Assembly (NCBI GenBank): GCA_000769715.1
Contig: JROS01000076.1
Coordinates: 1 to 42,354 of the forward strand
Source: Desulfobulbus sp. Tol-SR
Lineage (GTDB): Bacteria; Desulfobacterota; Desulfobulbia; Desulfobulbales; Desulfocapsaceae
Length of the DNA stretch: 42,354 nt
Direction: 5' to 3'
Position 1 is the stretch's first letter. Each line of letters starts with the position of its first letter. Positions 34,731 to 42,215 of this stretch are shown piece by piece. Both the position numbers and the translations under genes were made by a program. The notes under the pieces are model-generated. The model ran no database searches. It was not told where the DNA came from and saw only the letters and a list, made by a program, of their open reading frames with translations.

Positions 34731-36510
34731 CTTCATCCACCCGGCATTGATCATGATTGCCGGAGCCCTCCTCCTCCCCTTCATCCGCGGACCGTTCCGC
34801 AAACCGTATCTGTGCCTCATCCCCATCCTGGCCTTTTGCGACGTCCTCTACCTCAATCAGTTCCCCGGGACATACGGCGTTGTCACCTTCATGGATCGAT
34901 GGACGCTGACTTTCGGTAGAATCGACAATCTGTCGACCATCTTCGCCTTCATCATGGCCCTGATGGCCATCATCGGCACAATCTATGGCCTCCATGTCGA
35001 GGACGAGTGGCAGCATATTGCCGCCTGGTTCTATGTCGCCGGTTCCCTCGGGGTCATCTACAGCGGCGACTATCTGGTGCTTTTCCTGTTCTGGGAGATG
35101 ATGGCCTTCGCCTCGACCTTCCTGATCTGGTTCAATTCCGACAAGGACGCCCTGGCCGCCGGCTACCGTTACCTCCTCGTCCACACCTTCGGCGGGGTAA
35201 TGCTGCTCTTCGGCTTCGTCCTCCGTTACCAGGCAACCGGGGATCTCGGCTTCAGCCTGCTCGATGAACACAACACCCAACTCTACACCTGGCTGATCAT
35301 GATCGGCCTGATGCTCAACGCCGCGGTCCCGCCACTGCACTCCTGGCTGCCGGATGCCTACAGCAAGGCCTCCATCACCGGCGCGGTCTTCATGTGCGCC
35401 TTTACCACGAAGACTGCCATCTATACCCTGGCCCGCGCCTTCGCCGGCTTCGACATCCTCATTGTCCTCGGCGTGGTAATGACCATTTACGGTATCATCT
35501 ACGCCATCCTCGAAAACGACATTCGCCGGCTGCTCGGTTGGGAAATCGTCAGCCAGGTAGGCTACATGGTCGCCGGCGTCGGCATCGGCACCGCCCTGGC
35601 GATCAACGGCACCTGCGCCCATGCCTTTGCCCACATCCTGTACAAAGGACTGCTGTTCATGGGGGCCGGGGCGATTATCCATTGCACCGGACAATCCAAG
35701 CTGACTGAACTGGGAGGCCTCTACCGTAAAATGCCTCTGACCCTGCTGTTCATGGTGGTTGGGGGTGTCTCGGTCTCGGCCTTTCCGTTCTTCTCCGGCT
35801 TCGTCAGCAAATCGATGATCATCACCGCCAGTTTCGAATCCCATCTGTACTGGGCGGCCTTTTTGCTGACCGCCGTCTCGGCCGGGACCTTTCTCGTCGC
35901 CGGACTGCGGCTGCCTTATCTGATTTTTTTCGGTGAATCACGCTGTACCTCTGCAACTCTGGAAAAGGCCGCCGATCCTGTATGGAATATGCGATTGGCC
36001 ATGTGGATCGCTTCCTTTTTCTGTCTGCTGATCGGATCCTATACCCCCTTTCTCTACTCGATGCTGCCGCATACGGACGTGGCCTTTCACCCGTACACGA
36101 TCCCCCATATGGCTGAAACCCTGCAAATTCTCGCTTTTACCGCCTTGGCCTTTTATTTCCTCAAAGGCAGGCTGGCCGCCCGGGCAACTATCAGTCTCGA
36201 TCTCGACTGGTTCTATCGCCTGGCCGGTCGCGGCTTTCTCTGGGTGGCGGAGAAACCGCTGCAATGGCTCGACACTGCCTGGGGTGCCGCGTATCGGGTC
36301 GTCGGCCTGGTGTCACTGATGACGATCGCCCGTTTCTCCGCCTGGTTCGACTGGAACGCCATCGATGGCGTCGTCGACGGGACGGCACGTTTCGTCCAGG
36401 GGCTGGGCGGCAGAATAAGCCTCTTCCTCCAGAAGGGGCAGATCCAGATGACCCTCTATTATGCAATCACCTTTGTCGCTCTTTTTCTGGCTGCCTATGT
36501 CTGGTTATAA
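34720..36510 (+). CDS. Antiporter-like proton-pumping subunit 2 (Na+/H+ antiporter subunit D-type, NuoL-like)
   Basis: The 596-aa protein is a second NuoL/MrpA/D family member. Glu126 (FLFWEMMAF), Lys231 (AFTTKTAIYTLAR) and Lys309 (HILYKGLLFMGAGA) are present. The position of the helix-7 lysine holds Asn200 (LMLNAAVPPLHSWLPDAY), which I recall as usual in this antiporter-D subgroup. After the core, about 100 residues follow with DWNAIDGVVDG and LFLQKGQIQMTLYYA. This resembles the end of NuoL, where a lateral helix runs along the other pump subunits. It therefore probably takes the NuoL-like distal place. It overlaps the small gene by 11 bp. Confidence 0.87.
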   Translation: MTGSFIHPALIMIAGALLLPFIRGPFRKPYLCLIPILAFCDVLYLNQFPGTYGVVTFMDRWTLTFGRIDNLSTIFAFIMALMAIIGTIYGLHVEDEWQHIAAWFYVAGSLGVIYSGDYLVLFLFWEMMAFASTFLIWFNSDKDALAAGYRYLLVHTFGGVMLLFGFVLRYQATGDLGFSLLDEHNTQLYTWLIMIGLMLNAAVPPLHSWLPDAYSKASITGAVFMCAFTTKTAIYTLARAFAGFDILIVLGVVMTIYGIIYAILENDIRRLLGWEIVSQVGYMVAGVGIGTALAINGTCAHAFAHILYKGLLFMGAGAIIHCTGQSKLTELGGLYRKMPLTLLFMVVGGVSVSAFPFFSGFVSKSMIITASFESHLYWAAFLLTAVSAGTFLVAGLRLPYLIFFGESRCTSATLEKAADPVWNMRLAMWIASFFCLLIGSYTPFLYSMLPHTDVAFHPYTIPHMAETLQILAFTALAFYFLKGRLAARATISLDLDWFYRLAGRGFLWVAEKPLQWLDTAWGAAYRVVGLVSLMTIARFSAWFDWNAIDGVVDGTARFVQGLGGRISLFLQKGQIQMTLYYAITFVALFLAAYVWL

Positions 36511-36536
36511 CTCTCTGACATCAAGGATCGTTGGCA

Positions 36537-38051
36537 ATGGATCAATTACTGCTTAACCAGGGTTTTCCCCTACTCAGCACCCTGATTTTCCTCCCACTGG
36601 CGGGCTCGCTGCTGCTGTTCGTGGTCCGTGACCCACATTTCGCCCGCTACTGGACCCTTGCTGTCACCAGCCTTGTCGCCCTGCTTTCACTGTGGTTGTT
36701 GCCTGGATTCGACCGTGACACCGCCGCCTTCCAGTTCGCCGAATACCACCCATGGATCGAGTCGCTCAATATCGCCTACGTTATCGGCGTCGACGGCATC
36801 TCGATCCTGCTGATTCTGCTCACCACGCTGATCATGCCCTTCTGCGTTCTTGCCTCGTGGACCTATATCAAGGATCGTGTGCCGGCATTCATGATCTGTA
36901 TGTTGATCATGGAAACGGCGATGATCGGGGTCTTTGTCGCCCTCGACTTTGTCCTGTTCTATATTTTATGGGAGGCCATGCTCATCCCGATGTATCTTCT
37001 TATCGGGATCTGGGGTGGGCCACGCAAGATCTATGCCTCGGTCAAATTTTTCCTCTATACCCTGGCAGGATCGATCCTCCTCCTTGTTGCAATAATCTGG
37101 CTTTACACTGCAAACAGTTACAGTTTCTTCATCCCGGATATGATGTGGAAAGGCTACCCGTTTACTGCCCAGATCCTGCTCTTCATCGCTTTTTTCCTCG
37201 CCTTTGCCATCAAGGTGCCGATGTTTCCCTTCCACACATGGTTGCCGGCCGCCCATGTTGAGGCACCAACTGCCGGCTCGGTCATCCTCGCCAGCATCCT
37301 GCTGAAAATGGGGACCTATGGCTTTCTCCGCTTCGCCCTGCCAATTACGCCGGATGCCACCACCACCCTCATGCCCTATGTCCTGTGGCTTTCCATTGCC
37401 GGTATCATCTACGGTGGATTGACGGCCCTGGCCCAGCAGGACATGAAGAAATTGATCGCCTATTCCTCGGTCGGCCATATGGGCTTCGTTACTCTGGGGA
37501 TATTTGTCCTCAATATCGACGGGATTGAAGGGGCCATCCTGCAGATGATCAACCACGGCATCACCACCGGCGCCCTCTTCCTCTGTGTCGGCATGATCTA
37601 TGAACGGACACACAGCCGTGAGCTCAGTTCCGCCACCGGCATAGGCCAGTATATGCCGGTCTTTGTCACCCTGATCGGTATTTTCTCCCTCTCGTCCCTG
37701 GCCTTTCCCGGGACAAACAGCTTTGTCGGGGAGTTCATGATCCTGGCCGGAGCATTCCGCCACGATATTCCCCTGGCCCTGGCGGCGATACCGGGTGCCG
37801 TGCTGGCCGCCGCCTACATGTTGCGGATGCTGCAGAAGATCATCTGGGGAGGGATGAACAACCCCGACCAATCCTGGCTGACCGATTTGAACAGCAGAGA
37901 AATAGTAACCCTGGCGCCATTCCTTTTCTTTGTCTTCTGGATAGGTCTGGGTCCACAGCCGTTTCTTGCCATGATGCACAGCAGTGTCGTCAACCTGCTC
38001 GATCAGTTCCATGTTTACCAGCAGGCGATCACCGCAGCTGGCATGTACTGA
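36537..38051 (+). CDS. nuoM: NADH-quinone oxidoreductase-type subunit M
   Basis: The 504-aa proton-pumping subunit shows Glu146 (FYILWEAMLIPMYLLIGIWG), Lys226 (FAIKVPMFPFHTWLPAAH) and Lys257 (LLKMGTYGFLRF), matching the E. coli proton-path residues. QQDMKKLIAYSSVGHMGF and FPGTNSFVGEF are typical NuoM blocks. The ATG at 36537 is chosen over the TTG at 36531 because AAGGAT lies 9 bases upstream. It follows subunit 2 after 26 bases. Confidence 0.95.
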   Translation: MDQLLLNQGFPLLSTLIFLPLAGSLLLFVVRDPHFARYWTLAVTSLVALLSLWLLPGFDRDTAAFQFAEYHPWIESLNIAYVIGVDGISILLILLTTLIMPFCVLASWTYIKDRVPAFMICMLIMETAMIGVFVALDFVLFYILWEAMLIPMYLLIGIWGGPRKIYASVKFFLYTLAGSILLLVAIIWLYTANSYSFFIPDMMWKGYPFTAQILLFIAFFLAFAIKVPMFPFHTWLPAAHVEAPTAGSVILASILLKMGTYGFLRFALPITPDATTTLMPYVLWLSIAGIIYGGLTALAQQDMKKLIAYSSVGHMGFVTLGIFVLNIDGIEGAILQMINHGITTGALFLCVGMIYERTHSRELSSATGIGQYMPVFVTLIGIFSLSSLAFPGTNSFVGEFMILAGAFRHDIPLALAAIPGAVLAAAYMLRMLQKIIWGGMNNPDQSWLTDLNSREIVTLAPFLFFVFWIGLGPQPFLAMMHSSVVNLLDQFHVYQQAITAAGMY

Positions 38052-38089
38052 TCACTGACTAACATATAACGACCATCCAAGGTACCACG

Positions 38090-39502
38090 ATGCTCTTTCT
38101 TCCTGAATTGACGATTCTCGGCGCCGGTCTTCTCTTCTTCCTGCTGTCTCTCGGACAGCCCAGCGAGGCGACAATCAAGAACTGTGCAGTCACCGCCGCA
38201 GCCGTGATACTTTTTACAACCGTGCTCTGTCTCAATCAGGCAGGAAATCTGTTCTACGGTGCCTACCGGGTTGATTTATTCTCCCAGGTTTTCAAGGTAT
38301 TGATAGCAGCGGCCACCCTCATCGTTTTTCTGTTCGGCAACGGACTTTCAGGGATTAAGCAGGATTCTCGCCCTGAATACTACCTTTTTCTCCTGGTCTC
38401 CAATCTTGGCCTGATGATGCTGGTTTCCAGCGTCGAACTGCTGGCCATCTTCATTGCCCTGGAACTGTCGTCCTTTGCCGTCTATATAATGGTGCCGATG
38501 CGAACCACCACCACAGGCATTTTTTTCCAGATGGAGGCAGGCATCAAATACCTGCTCTTCGGCGTTATGGCCACCGGTTTCATGCTCTTCGGCATGAGTT
38601 ATATTTTTGGTCTGAGCGGCACGACCAGCCTTGATGGGCTCGCACAGCAGTTGCCGATCCTGGCAAATCGTCCAGCGGCAGTCGTCGCCATGCTCATGAT
38701 TCTGGCCGGCTTTTTTTACAAACTCGCCATATTTCCATTCCACTTCTGGGTTCCTGATGTGTACGAGGGAGCTGCTAACGAGACCACCGCGTTTATCGCG
38801 GCCGTGCCGAAAATGGCGGCCGTGGCCTTGCTTATTCGTTTGACATCCCTCGCCAGTCACCAGGGAGAGATGGTCCTCAATCTTCTCATGGTCTGTTCCA
38901 TAGCCTCGATGTTCTACGGTAATCTCTCGGCGCTGGTACAGAAAGACCTCAAGCGCATGCTCGGATTTTCCGGCATCGCCCATGCAGGCTTTATTCTCCT
39001 CGGCCTGTTGACATTCAAGCAGTCCGGTTACGCCAACTCCCTGTACTATATCATCGGATATGCCCTTATGAATCTGGCCTGTTTCCTCGTTATCTGCCAG
39101 GTTGCTGCCAAAGGGGAAAATCTCGGGATATCTGACCTGAGCGGACTCCACAAACGTGCACCGGTCCTCGCCCTGACCTTGACGGTGGCGCTCTTTTCTC
39201 TCGCCGGGATCCCCCCATTTGTCGGTTTTACCGGTAAATTCATGCTTCTGCTGGGAGCCCTGCGTGAAGACCATCTCCTGCTGGTAACACTTGCTGCCAT
39301 CAATACGGCTATTGCCATCTACTACTATCTGTCGGTGGTCCGCATGACCTTCTGTTCCGACAGCAATGGCCTGGGAAATGTACAAACTGGTTTTCTGACA
39401 AACTCGCTCTCCCTAATTCTAGTCACAGTGATAATAGTCATGGGTGTGGCGCCGTCCTGGTTTGTTACTATGGCAGAATCCGCCGTAAAGACAATCCACT
39501 GA
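38090..39502 (+). CDS. nuoN: NADH-quinone oxidoreductase-type subunit N
   Basis: The 470-aa proton-pumping subunit is the one next to NuoK in the membrane arm. It has IALELSSFAVYI with the conserved Glu, GFFYKLAIFPFHFWVPDVYEGA with the Lys, DLKRMLGFSGIAHAGF, and GIPPFVGFTGKFMLLLGAL with a late Lys. AAGG precedes the ATG. It is the last gene of the operon; no clear intrinsic terminator follows before the IS element. Confidence 0.95.
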   Translation: MLFLPELTILGAGLLFFLLSLGQPSEATIKNCAVTAAAVILFTTVLCLNQAGNLFYGAYRVDLFSQVFKVLIAAATLIVFLFGNGLSGIKQDSRPEYYLFLLVSNLGLMMLVSSVELLAIFIALELSSFAVYIMVPMRTTTTGIFFQMEAGIKYLLFGVMATGFMLFGMSYIFGLSGTTSLDGLAQQLPILANRPAAVVAMLMILAGFFYKLAIFPFHFWVPDVYEGAANETTAFIAAVPKMAAVALLIRLTSLASHQGEMVLNLLMVCSIASMFYGNLSALVQKDLKRMLGFSGIAHAGFILLGLLTFKQSGYANSLYYIIGYALMNLACFLVICQVAAKGENLGISDLSGLHKRAPVLALTLTVALFSLAGIPPFVGFTGKFMLLLGALREDHLLLVTLAAINTAIAIYYYLSVVRMTFCSDSNGLGNVQTGFLTNSLSLILVTVIIVMGVAPSWFVTMAESAVKTIH

Positions 39503-39777
39503 TCAGAACGACGCTCAGGAGTCTCTCTATCCTGACGGCAGGGACAGAGTTGCTGGTCTGCCGCAGTCTGGTCGCTCGACAGCCCTTTTATTCGATCCTG
39601 CGCGAACATTTACCTCGTTCGTTCATTCGCCATGAATTCCCCATGGAATGAATGCAGGGTCACTCTTTCTTCTAGTTCGTATGCTTGGCAGTATCATCTT
39701 GGTATGCCTTGTTATTATCCCCGTCCCTTGCGCCCCGAGTGCCGGCTTACACAAGTATTTCAATGGCGTTTCCCCCC
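39503..39777 (+). other. Downstream region of the nuo operon
   Basis: The 275 bases contain no convincing gene. TCAGGA/TCCTGA (39515-39535) and a longer bulged stem, TTCATT-CCATG with CATGG-AATGAA (39622-39652), are the only hairpins. Neither has a T run, so termination of the nuo transcript is unclear and may rely on Rho. Read-through would enter the IS3 element antisense to its transposase. Confidence 0.4.
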
Positions 39778-39937
39778 TCAGTTCCAGTTGGCCGGCACGA
39801 ATGATAAGCGTCCTTGACAAGTAGCGGTCGAGATTTCCAATATATCGGCCACCCGCTCGCCTTTCCGTGCAGACAGTGCACCGTTTTCCTCTGCATCGAC
39901 GGCATCCTCGACAACCTTACGCCACATCTCGTTCGGA

Positions 39938-39967
39938 TGTTTTGCTTCAGTTGGAAATGGAATTTCC
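39938..39967. repeat. Right terminal inverted repeat of the IS3 element
   Basis: It starts TGTTTTGCTTCAG and ends GGAATTTCC, matching the other end at 23 of 30 positions. It overlaps the last codons of orfB. Confidence 0.85.
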
Positions 39968-41059
39968 GGCTGTCGTTGTTAGTTGAAATCCATTGAGCCC
40001 CTGAGTCTGAGCCCTGCCAGAGGCGGGGGCGGCTTGTGCCGCCCCATCGCCTTCGCCACTTCCAGGCCCGCCGTATTCCGGCCGCCCTGTCAAGGCCGCG
40101 GCAGCGCCCGAAGGGCTTGGCCTTGACAGGGTGGTCGGAATACGGCGGGCCGCCCGTTTCTGTCTCCTTGCCTCCCTGGCGGCTTCCAGTTTGGCGTCGC
40201 GGTCTTTGAAAATCTGTTGATCTCGTCCATGCAACCTGTCCGCAGGCGCCACATAGCCGATGGCGCTGTTCAGCCGCACCGTGTTGTAATGGTTGACGAA
40301 ATCGGTTATTACCCGGCGGCCATCTTCCAGTGACAGCAAAACTCCCGGTCGAATACACTCCTGCTTCAAGGTGCCGTGCCACCGTTCGATCTTGCCGTTG
40401 CTCTGCGGGTAGTATGGTGTGGTCCGCACGTGACTCATGCCGGTCACCCGGATAAATTCCTTGAAATCCTTGGCCACAAACTGGGGACCGTTATCCGAGA
40501 TGATGCGTGGCCTCGCGCCGGGAAATCGCTCCAGGGCTCGCTGCAAGGTGATCTCGATATCGGTCTCGGTCATCGCTTCCCGTAACTCCCAATGCACGAT
40601 GTACCGGCTGTAGCCATCCAGCACACTGCAGAGGTAGAAGAAGGTGCCCCGGATGTTGACATACGACACATCGATATGCCAATGCGCATGCGGTGTCAGC
40701 GGTTGCTGGAAGCCGGTACCCTTGGCTGATCGCTTCCGGTTCCAGCGCTGCAGCAGACCGGCTTGGCGCAGAACCCGATAGGTCGAACTCGGGCTCACCG
40801 CCACCACATCGGCGTCCAGCATCATGAAGGTCAGCCGGCGGTATCCTTCCAGCGGGTGGCTGCCGTGAAAAGCGAGGATCGCCTCCCGCTCCCAGGTTTC
40901 GAGCCAGAAATCCCGAGGAATAAGCCCGTTATGCTCGTTGGCCTTGCCGTAGCGGTCTTGCCAGGCGTAGTACTTGCTCGCCGGTAGTCCCAGCCAGACA
41001 TGAAAACGATTGGCAGGTATCTCAGCCTTCCTCGCCCAGCATTTCACGAAATCAACCAC
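39947..41059 (-). CDS. IS3 transposase OrfB (DDE integrase-type catalytic part)
   Basis: The frame gives 370 aa from a GTG at 41059, but it is open back to the A9 run inside orfA. The active form is probably an OrfAB fusion made by -1 frameshifting. The catalytic triad blocks are WHIDVSYVNIRGTFFYLCSV (first Asp), ISDNGPQFVAKDFKEF (second Asp) and YYPQSNGKIERWHGTLKQE (Glu). YRRLTFMMLDADVVAVSPSS is the usual IS3 N-terminal part of OrfB. The last about 75 residues are low-complexity, rich in Gly, Ala and Arg, because two strong hairpins lie in this DNA. They end within the terminal repeat. Confidence 0.93.
   Translation of the reverse strand: MVDFVKCWARKAEIPANRFHVWLGLPASKYYAWQDRYGKANEHNGLIPRDFWLETWEREAILAFHGSHPLEGYRRLTFMMLDADVVAVSPSSTYRVLRQAGLLQRWNRKRSAKGTGFQQPLTPHAHWHIDVSYVNIRGTFFYLCSVLDGYSRYIVHWELREAMTETDIEITLQRALERFPGARPRIISDNGPQFVAKDFKEFIRVTGMSHVRTTPYYPQSNGKIERWHGTLKQECIRPGVLLSLEDGRRVITDFVNHYNTVRLNSAIGYVAPADRLHGRDQQIFKDRDAKLEAAREARRQKRAARRIPTTLSRPSPSGAAAALTGRPEYGGPGSGEGDGAAQAAPASGRAQTQGLNGFQLTTTAGNSISN
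40026..40045. repeat. Perfect 8-bp hairpin in the 3' end of orfB
   Basis: GGGGCGGC, loop TTGT and GCCGCCCC form a perfect GC stem, 20 bases before the larger hairpin at 40065. Both lie in the part of orfB after the catalytic core. Confidence 0.6.
40065..40151. repeat. 33-bp imperfect inverted repeat inside orfB
   Basis: Arms 40065-40097 and 40119-40151 match as an inverted repeat at 31 of 33 positions, around a 21-base spacer that itself holds GCCC-GAA-GGGC. The two differences are G-U pairs in a plus-strand RNA but A-C mismatches in the transposase mRNA. It has no T run. It could block external transcription or translation entering the element; this is inference. Confidence 0.75.
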
Positions 41060-41094
41060 AGCATCACGGACATCATGGGCGACCCAACAACCCC

Positions 41095-41403
41095 TTAGAT
41101 CTCCCCAAGATTTTTTTTTAACTGGACATGCTCCTCGATCAGTTCGGAAAGCACCTCATGTTTCCGCTGCAACTTTTCCTCCAGTTCCTTGATCCGTAGA
41201 TCCTGCTTGCGCTGGCGGCTATCGATTGGGCGGGCAAACGCCAGGGCACCCTTCTCAAAAAATTCCGCTTGCCACCGGTAAAACACGGTCGGCTGCAGGC
41301 CAAGCTCGTCGCACAGGTTCGATACCGGCACCTTGTCGACAAGGTGCCTTTTGAGAATGATCACCTTTTCTTCCGGCGTAAATGATCGTCGTTTCCGTTT
41401 CAT
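41095..41403 (-). CDS. IS3 transposase OrfA (helix-turn-helix)
   Basis: The 102-aa product has a helix-turn-helix (RSFTPEEKVIILKRH...VSNLCDELGLQPTVFYRWQAEF) that binds the IS ends. A leucine-zipper-like region (LRIKELEEKLQRKHEVLSEL) for oligomer formation follows. Both are standard in IS3/IS911 OrfA. GGAGG precedes the ATG. Its 3' end holds the A9 run from which the ribosome can shift into orfB. Confidence 0.93.
   Translation of the reverse strand: MKRKRRSFTPEEKVIILKRHLVDKVPVSNLCDELGLQPTVFYRWQAEFFEKGALAFARPIDSRQRKQDLRIKELEEKLQRKHEVLSELIEEHVQLKKNLGEI
41111..41119 (-). other. A9 slippery sequence for -1 frameshifting (OrfA to OrfAB)
   Basis: In orfA the reading is TTA AAA AAA AAT; a -1 slip enters the orfB frame, which has no stop between here and the catalytic domain. 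IS3 elements commonly use A6G or A7 runs to make the transposase fusion, so this placement is expected. Confidence 0.75.
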
Positions 41404-41442
41404 CCAAGTTTCCTCCGTTCGAGTAGCTTAACTCAAATGGCT

Positions 41443-41472
41443 GGAAACTCCAATTCACGCTGAACCAATACA
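41443..41472. repeat. Left terminal inverted repeat of the IS3 element
   Basis: Read on the minus strand it starts TGTATTGGTTCAG and ends GGAGTTTCC. It lies 39 bases upstream of the orfA start, where the transposase promoter is expected. Confidence 0.85.
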
Positions 41473-41644
41473 CGGAAAATCACGGTCCTTGCCCAAAAGG
41501 CCTTTCACCTATCCCGGTGTAACAGTAGATTATCTTAGACCATGTTTTCTCCTCGAAGAGTTCGAATGTTCGGTTCATTACAACAGCCCAAGGTATTTCT
41601 TGCAGGATTTTTCAACCCCCTGCCGCTGCCCAGGATGCAAAATT

Positions 41645-41672
41645 TTGCTTTTTTATCGTGGTTAGGTAAAAT
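41645..41672 (+). promoter_or_regulatory. Candidate sigma70 promoter of the last gene
   Basis: TTGCTT and TAAAAT are 16 bases apart. Transcription would begin near 41679, which rules against a GTG start at that very position and favours the ATG at 41715. Confidence 0.45.
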
Positions 41673-41714
41673 GAAATTGTGAATGTGTCTCAATCCATCC
41701 ATCAGGGCCTCGCC

Positions 41715-42215
41715 ATGAAAAAAGACGAATTCAGAACACCACTCCTGCAGGCAGGCGTTGTAATCATAGTAATCCTGGTGCTCTTCTCTTTTGTCGTGTC
41801 CTCCGGGGCCGACGGTATCCGGAGTGGTTTTGCGGCAATCATCTCAGGGATAATGTATTCAGTCCTCTTCACCATTGGACTCATTATTTCTATCCTTCTC
41901 TCCATCTCACTGCTCATCTGCCTTTTCCTGGCTGCCATCGCGTTGTACTCCGTCGACAGGGCCAAAGATATATTCATTCAATTACGGACTGCATTACTTC
42001 ATTTTACAGATTATCTGGCCCAAACCATTGCCCATCGGAAAAATAATTTTCAGTGCACCCCCTCTCACGACAAAGCGAAAATTGAGCAACTCGAGAAGCA
42101 ATTGGTCCAGGCAGCAGAAGAGAATCAACAATTGCGCTTGACTGTTGACCGTCTCACCAGGGAGATTGAAGCGCTGCGATCAACGGATAAAGCCAAAAAT
42201 ACAGAGGCGTCATGA
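41715..42215 (+). CDS. Membrane protein with a C-terminal coiled coil, unknown function
   Basis: The 166-aa product has an N-terminal helix (LLQAGVVIIVILVLFSFVV) and then a long hydrophobic region (GIMYSVLFTIGLIISILLS... to about residue 77) that can form two helices. The cytoplasmic tail ends in a heptad-type coiled coil (KIEQLEKQLVQAAEENQQL, TVDRLTREIEAL). I recognise no family. The ATG at 41715 follows AGGG and the promoter at 41645. Base use is more AT-rich than in the nuo or rec genes. Confidence 0.75.
   Translation: MKKDEFRTPLLQAGVVIIVILVLFSFVVSSGADGIRSGFAAIISGIMYSVLFTIGLIISILLSISLLICLFLAAIALYSVDRAKDIFIQLRTALLHFTDYLAQTIAHRKNNFQCTPSHDKAKIEQLEKQLVQAAEENQQLRLTVDRLTREIEALRSTDKAKNTEAS

Larger units (their letters stand above)
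39938..41472 (-). mobile_element. Complete IS3-family insertion sequence
   Basis: The 1535-bp element encodes OrfA and a DDE OrfB on the minus strand. Its ends are 5'-TG...CA-3', with imperfect inverted repeats of 30 bp (23 of 30 matching). It is flanked by the 4-bp direct repeat CGGA at 39934-39937 and 41473-41476, a typical IS3 target duplication. Intact ORFs, repeats and target site duplication indicate a fairly recent insertion that may still be active. It lies 435 bases after nuoN, facing the operon. Confidence 0.93.
39778..41508 (-). pseudogene. 63-codon ORF split by the IS3 element
   Basis: If the IS (39938-41472) and one CGGA copy are removed, the minus strand reads continuously from a GTG at 41508 to a TGA at 39780-39778: 192 bases, 63 residues. 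The product begins (as read by eye) VKGLLGKDRDFPNEMWRKV and continues with VEDAVDAEENGALSARKGE and RVADILEIS before ending PANWN. A TAG stands directly before the GTG. A possible promoter, TTCGAG-17-GATAAT (41529-41557), lies upstream. I do not recognise the protein, and a chance open frame is possible at this length. The restored frame across the junction is what makes it notable. Confidence 0.35.

Noticed and set aside
39747..40382. 211-codon minus-strand frame across the IS right end
   Set aside because: It overlaps orfB in another frame and crosses the IS boundary; no recognisable protein.
41679..41714. GTG at 41679 as start of the last gene
   Set aside because: The predicted transcription start is at about the same base, and the ATG at 41715 has a better ribosome site.
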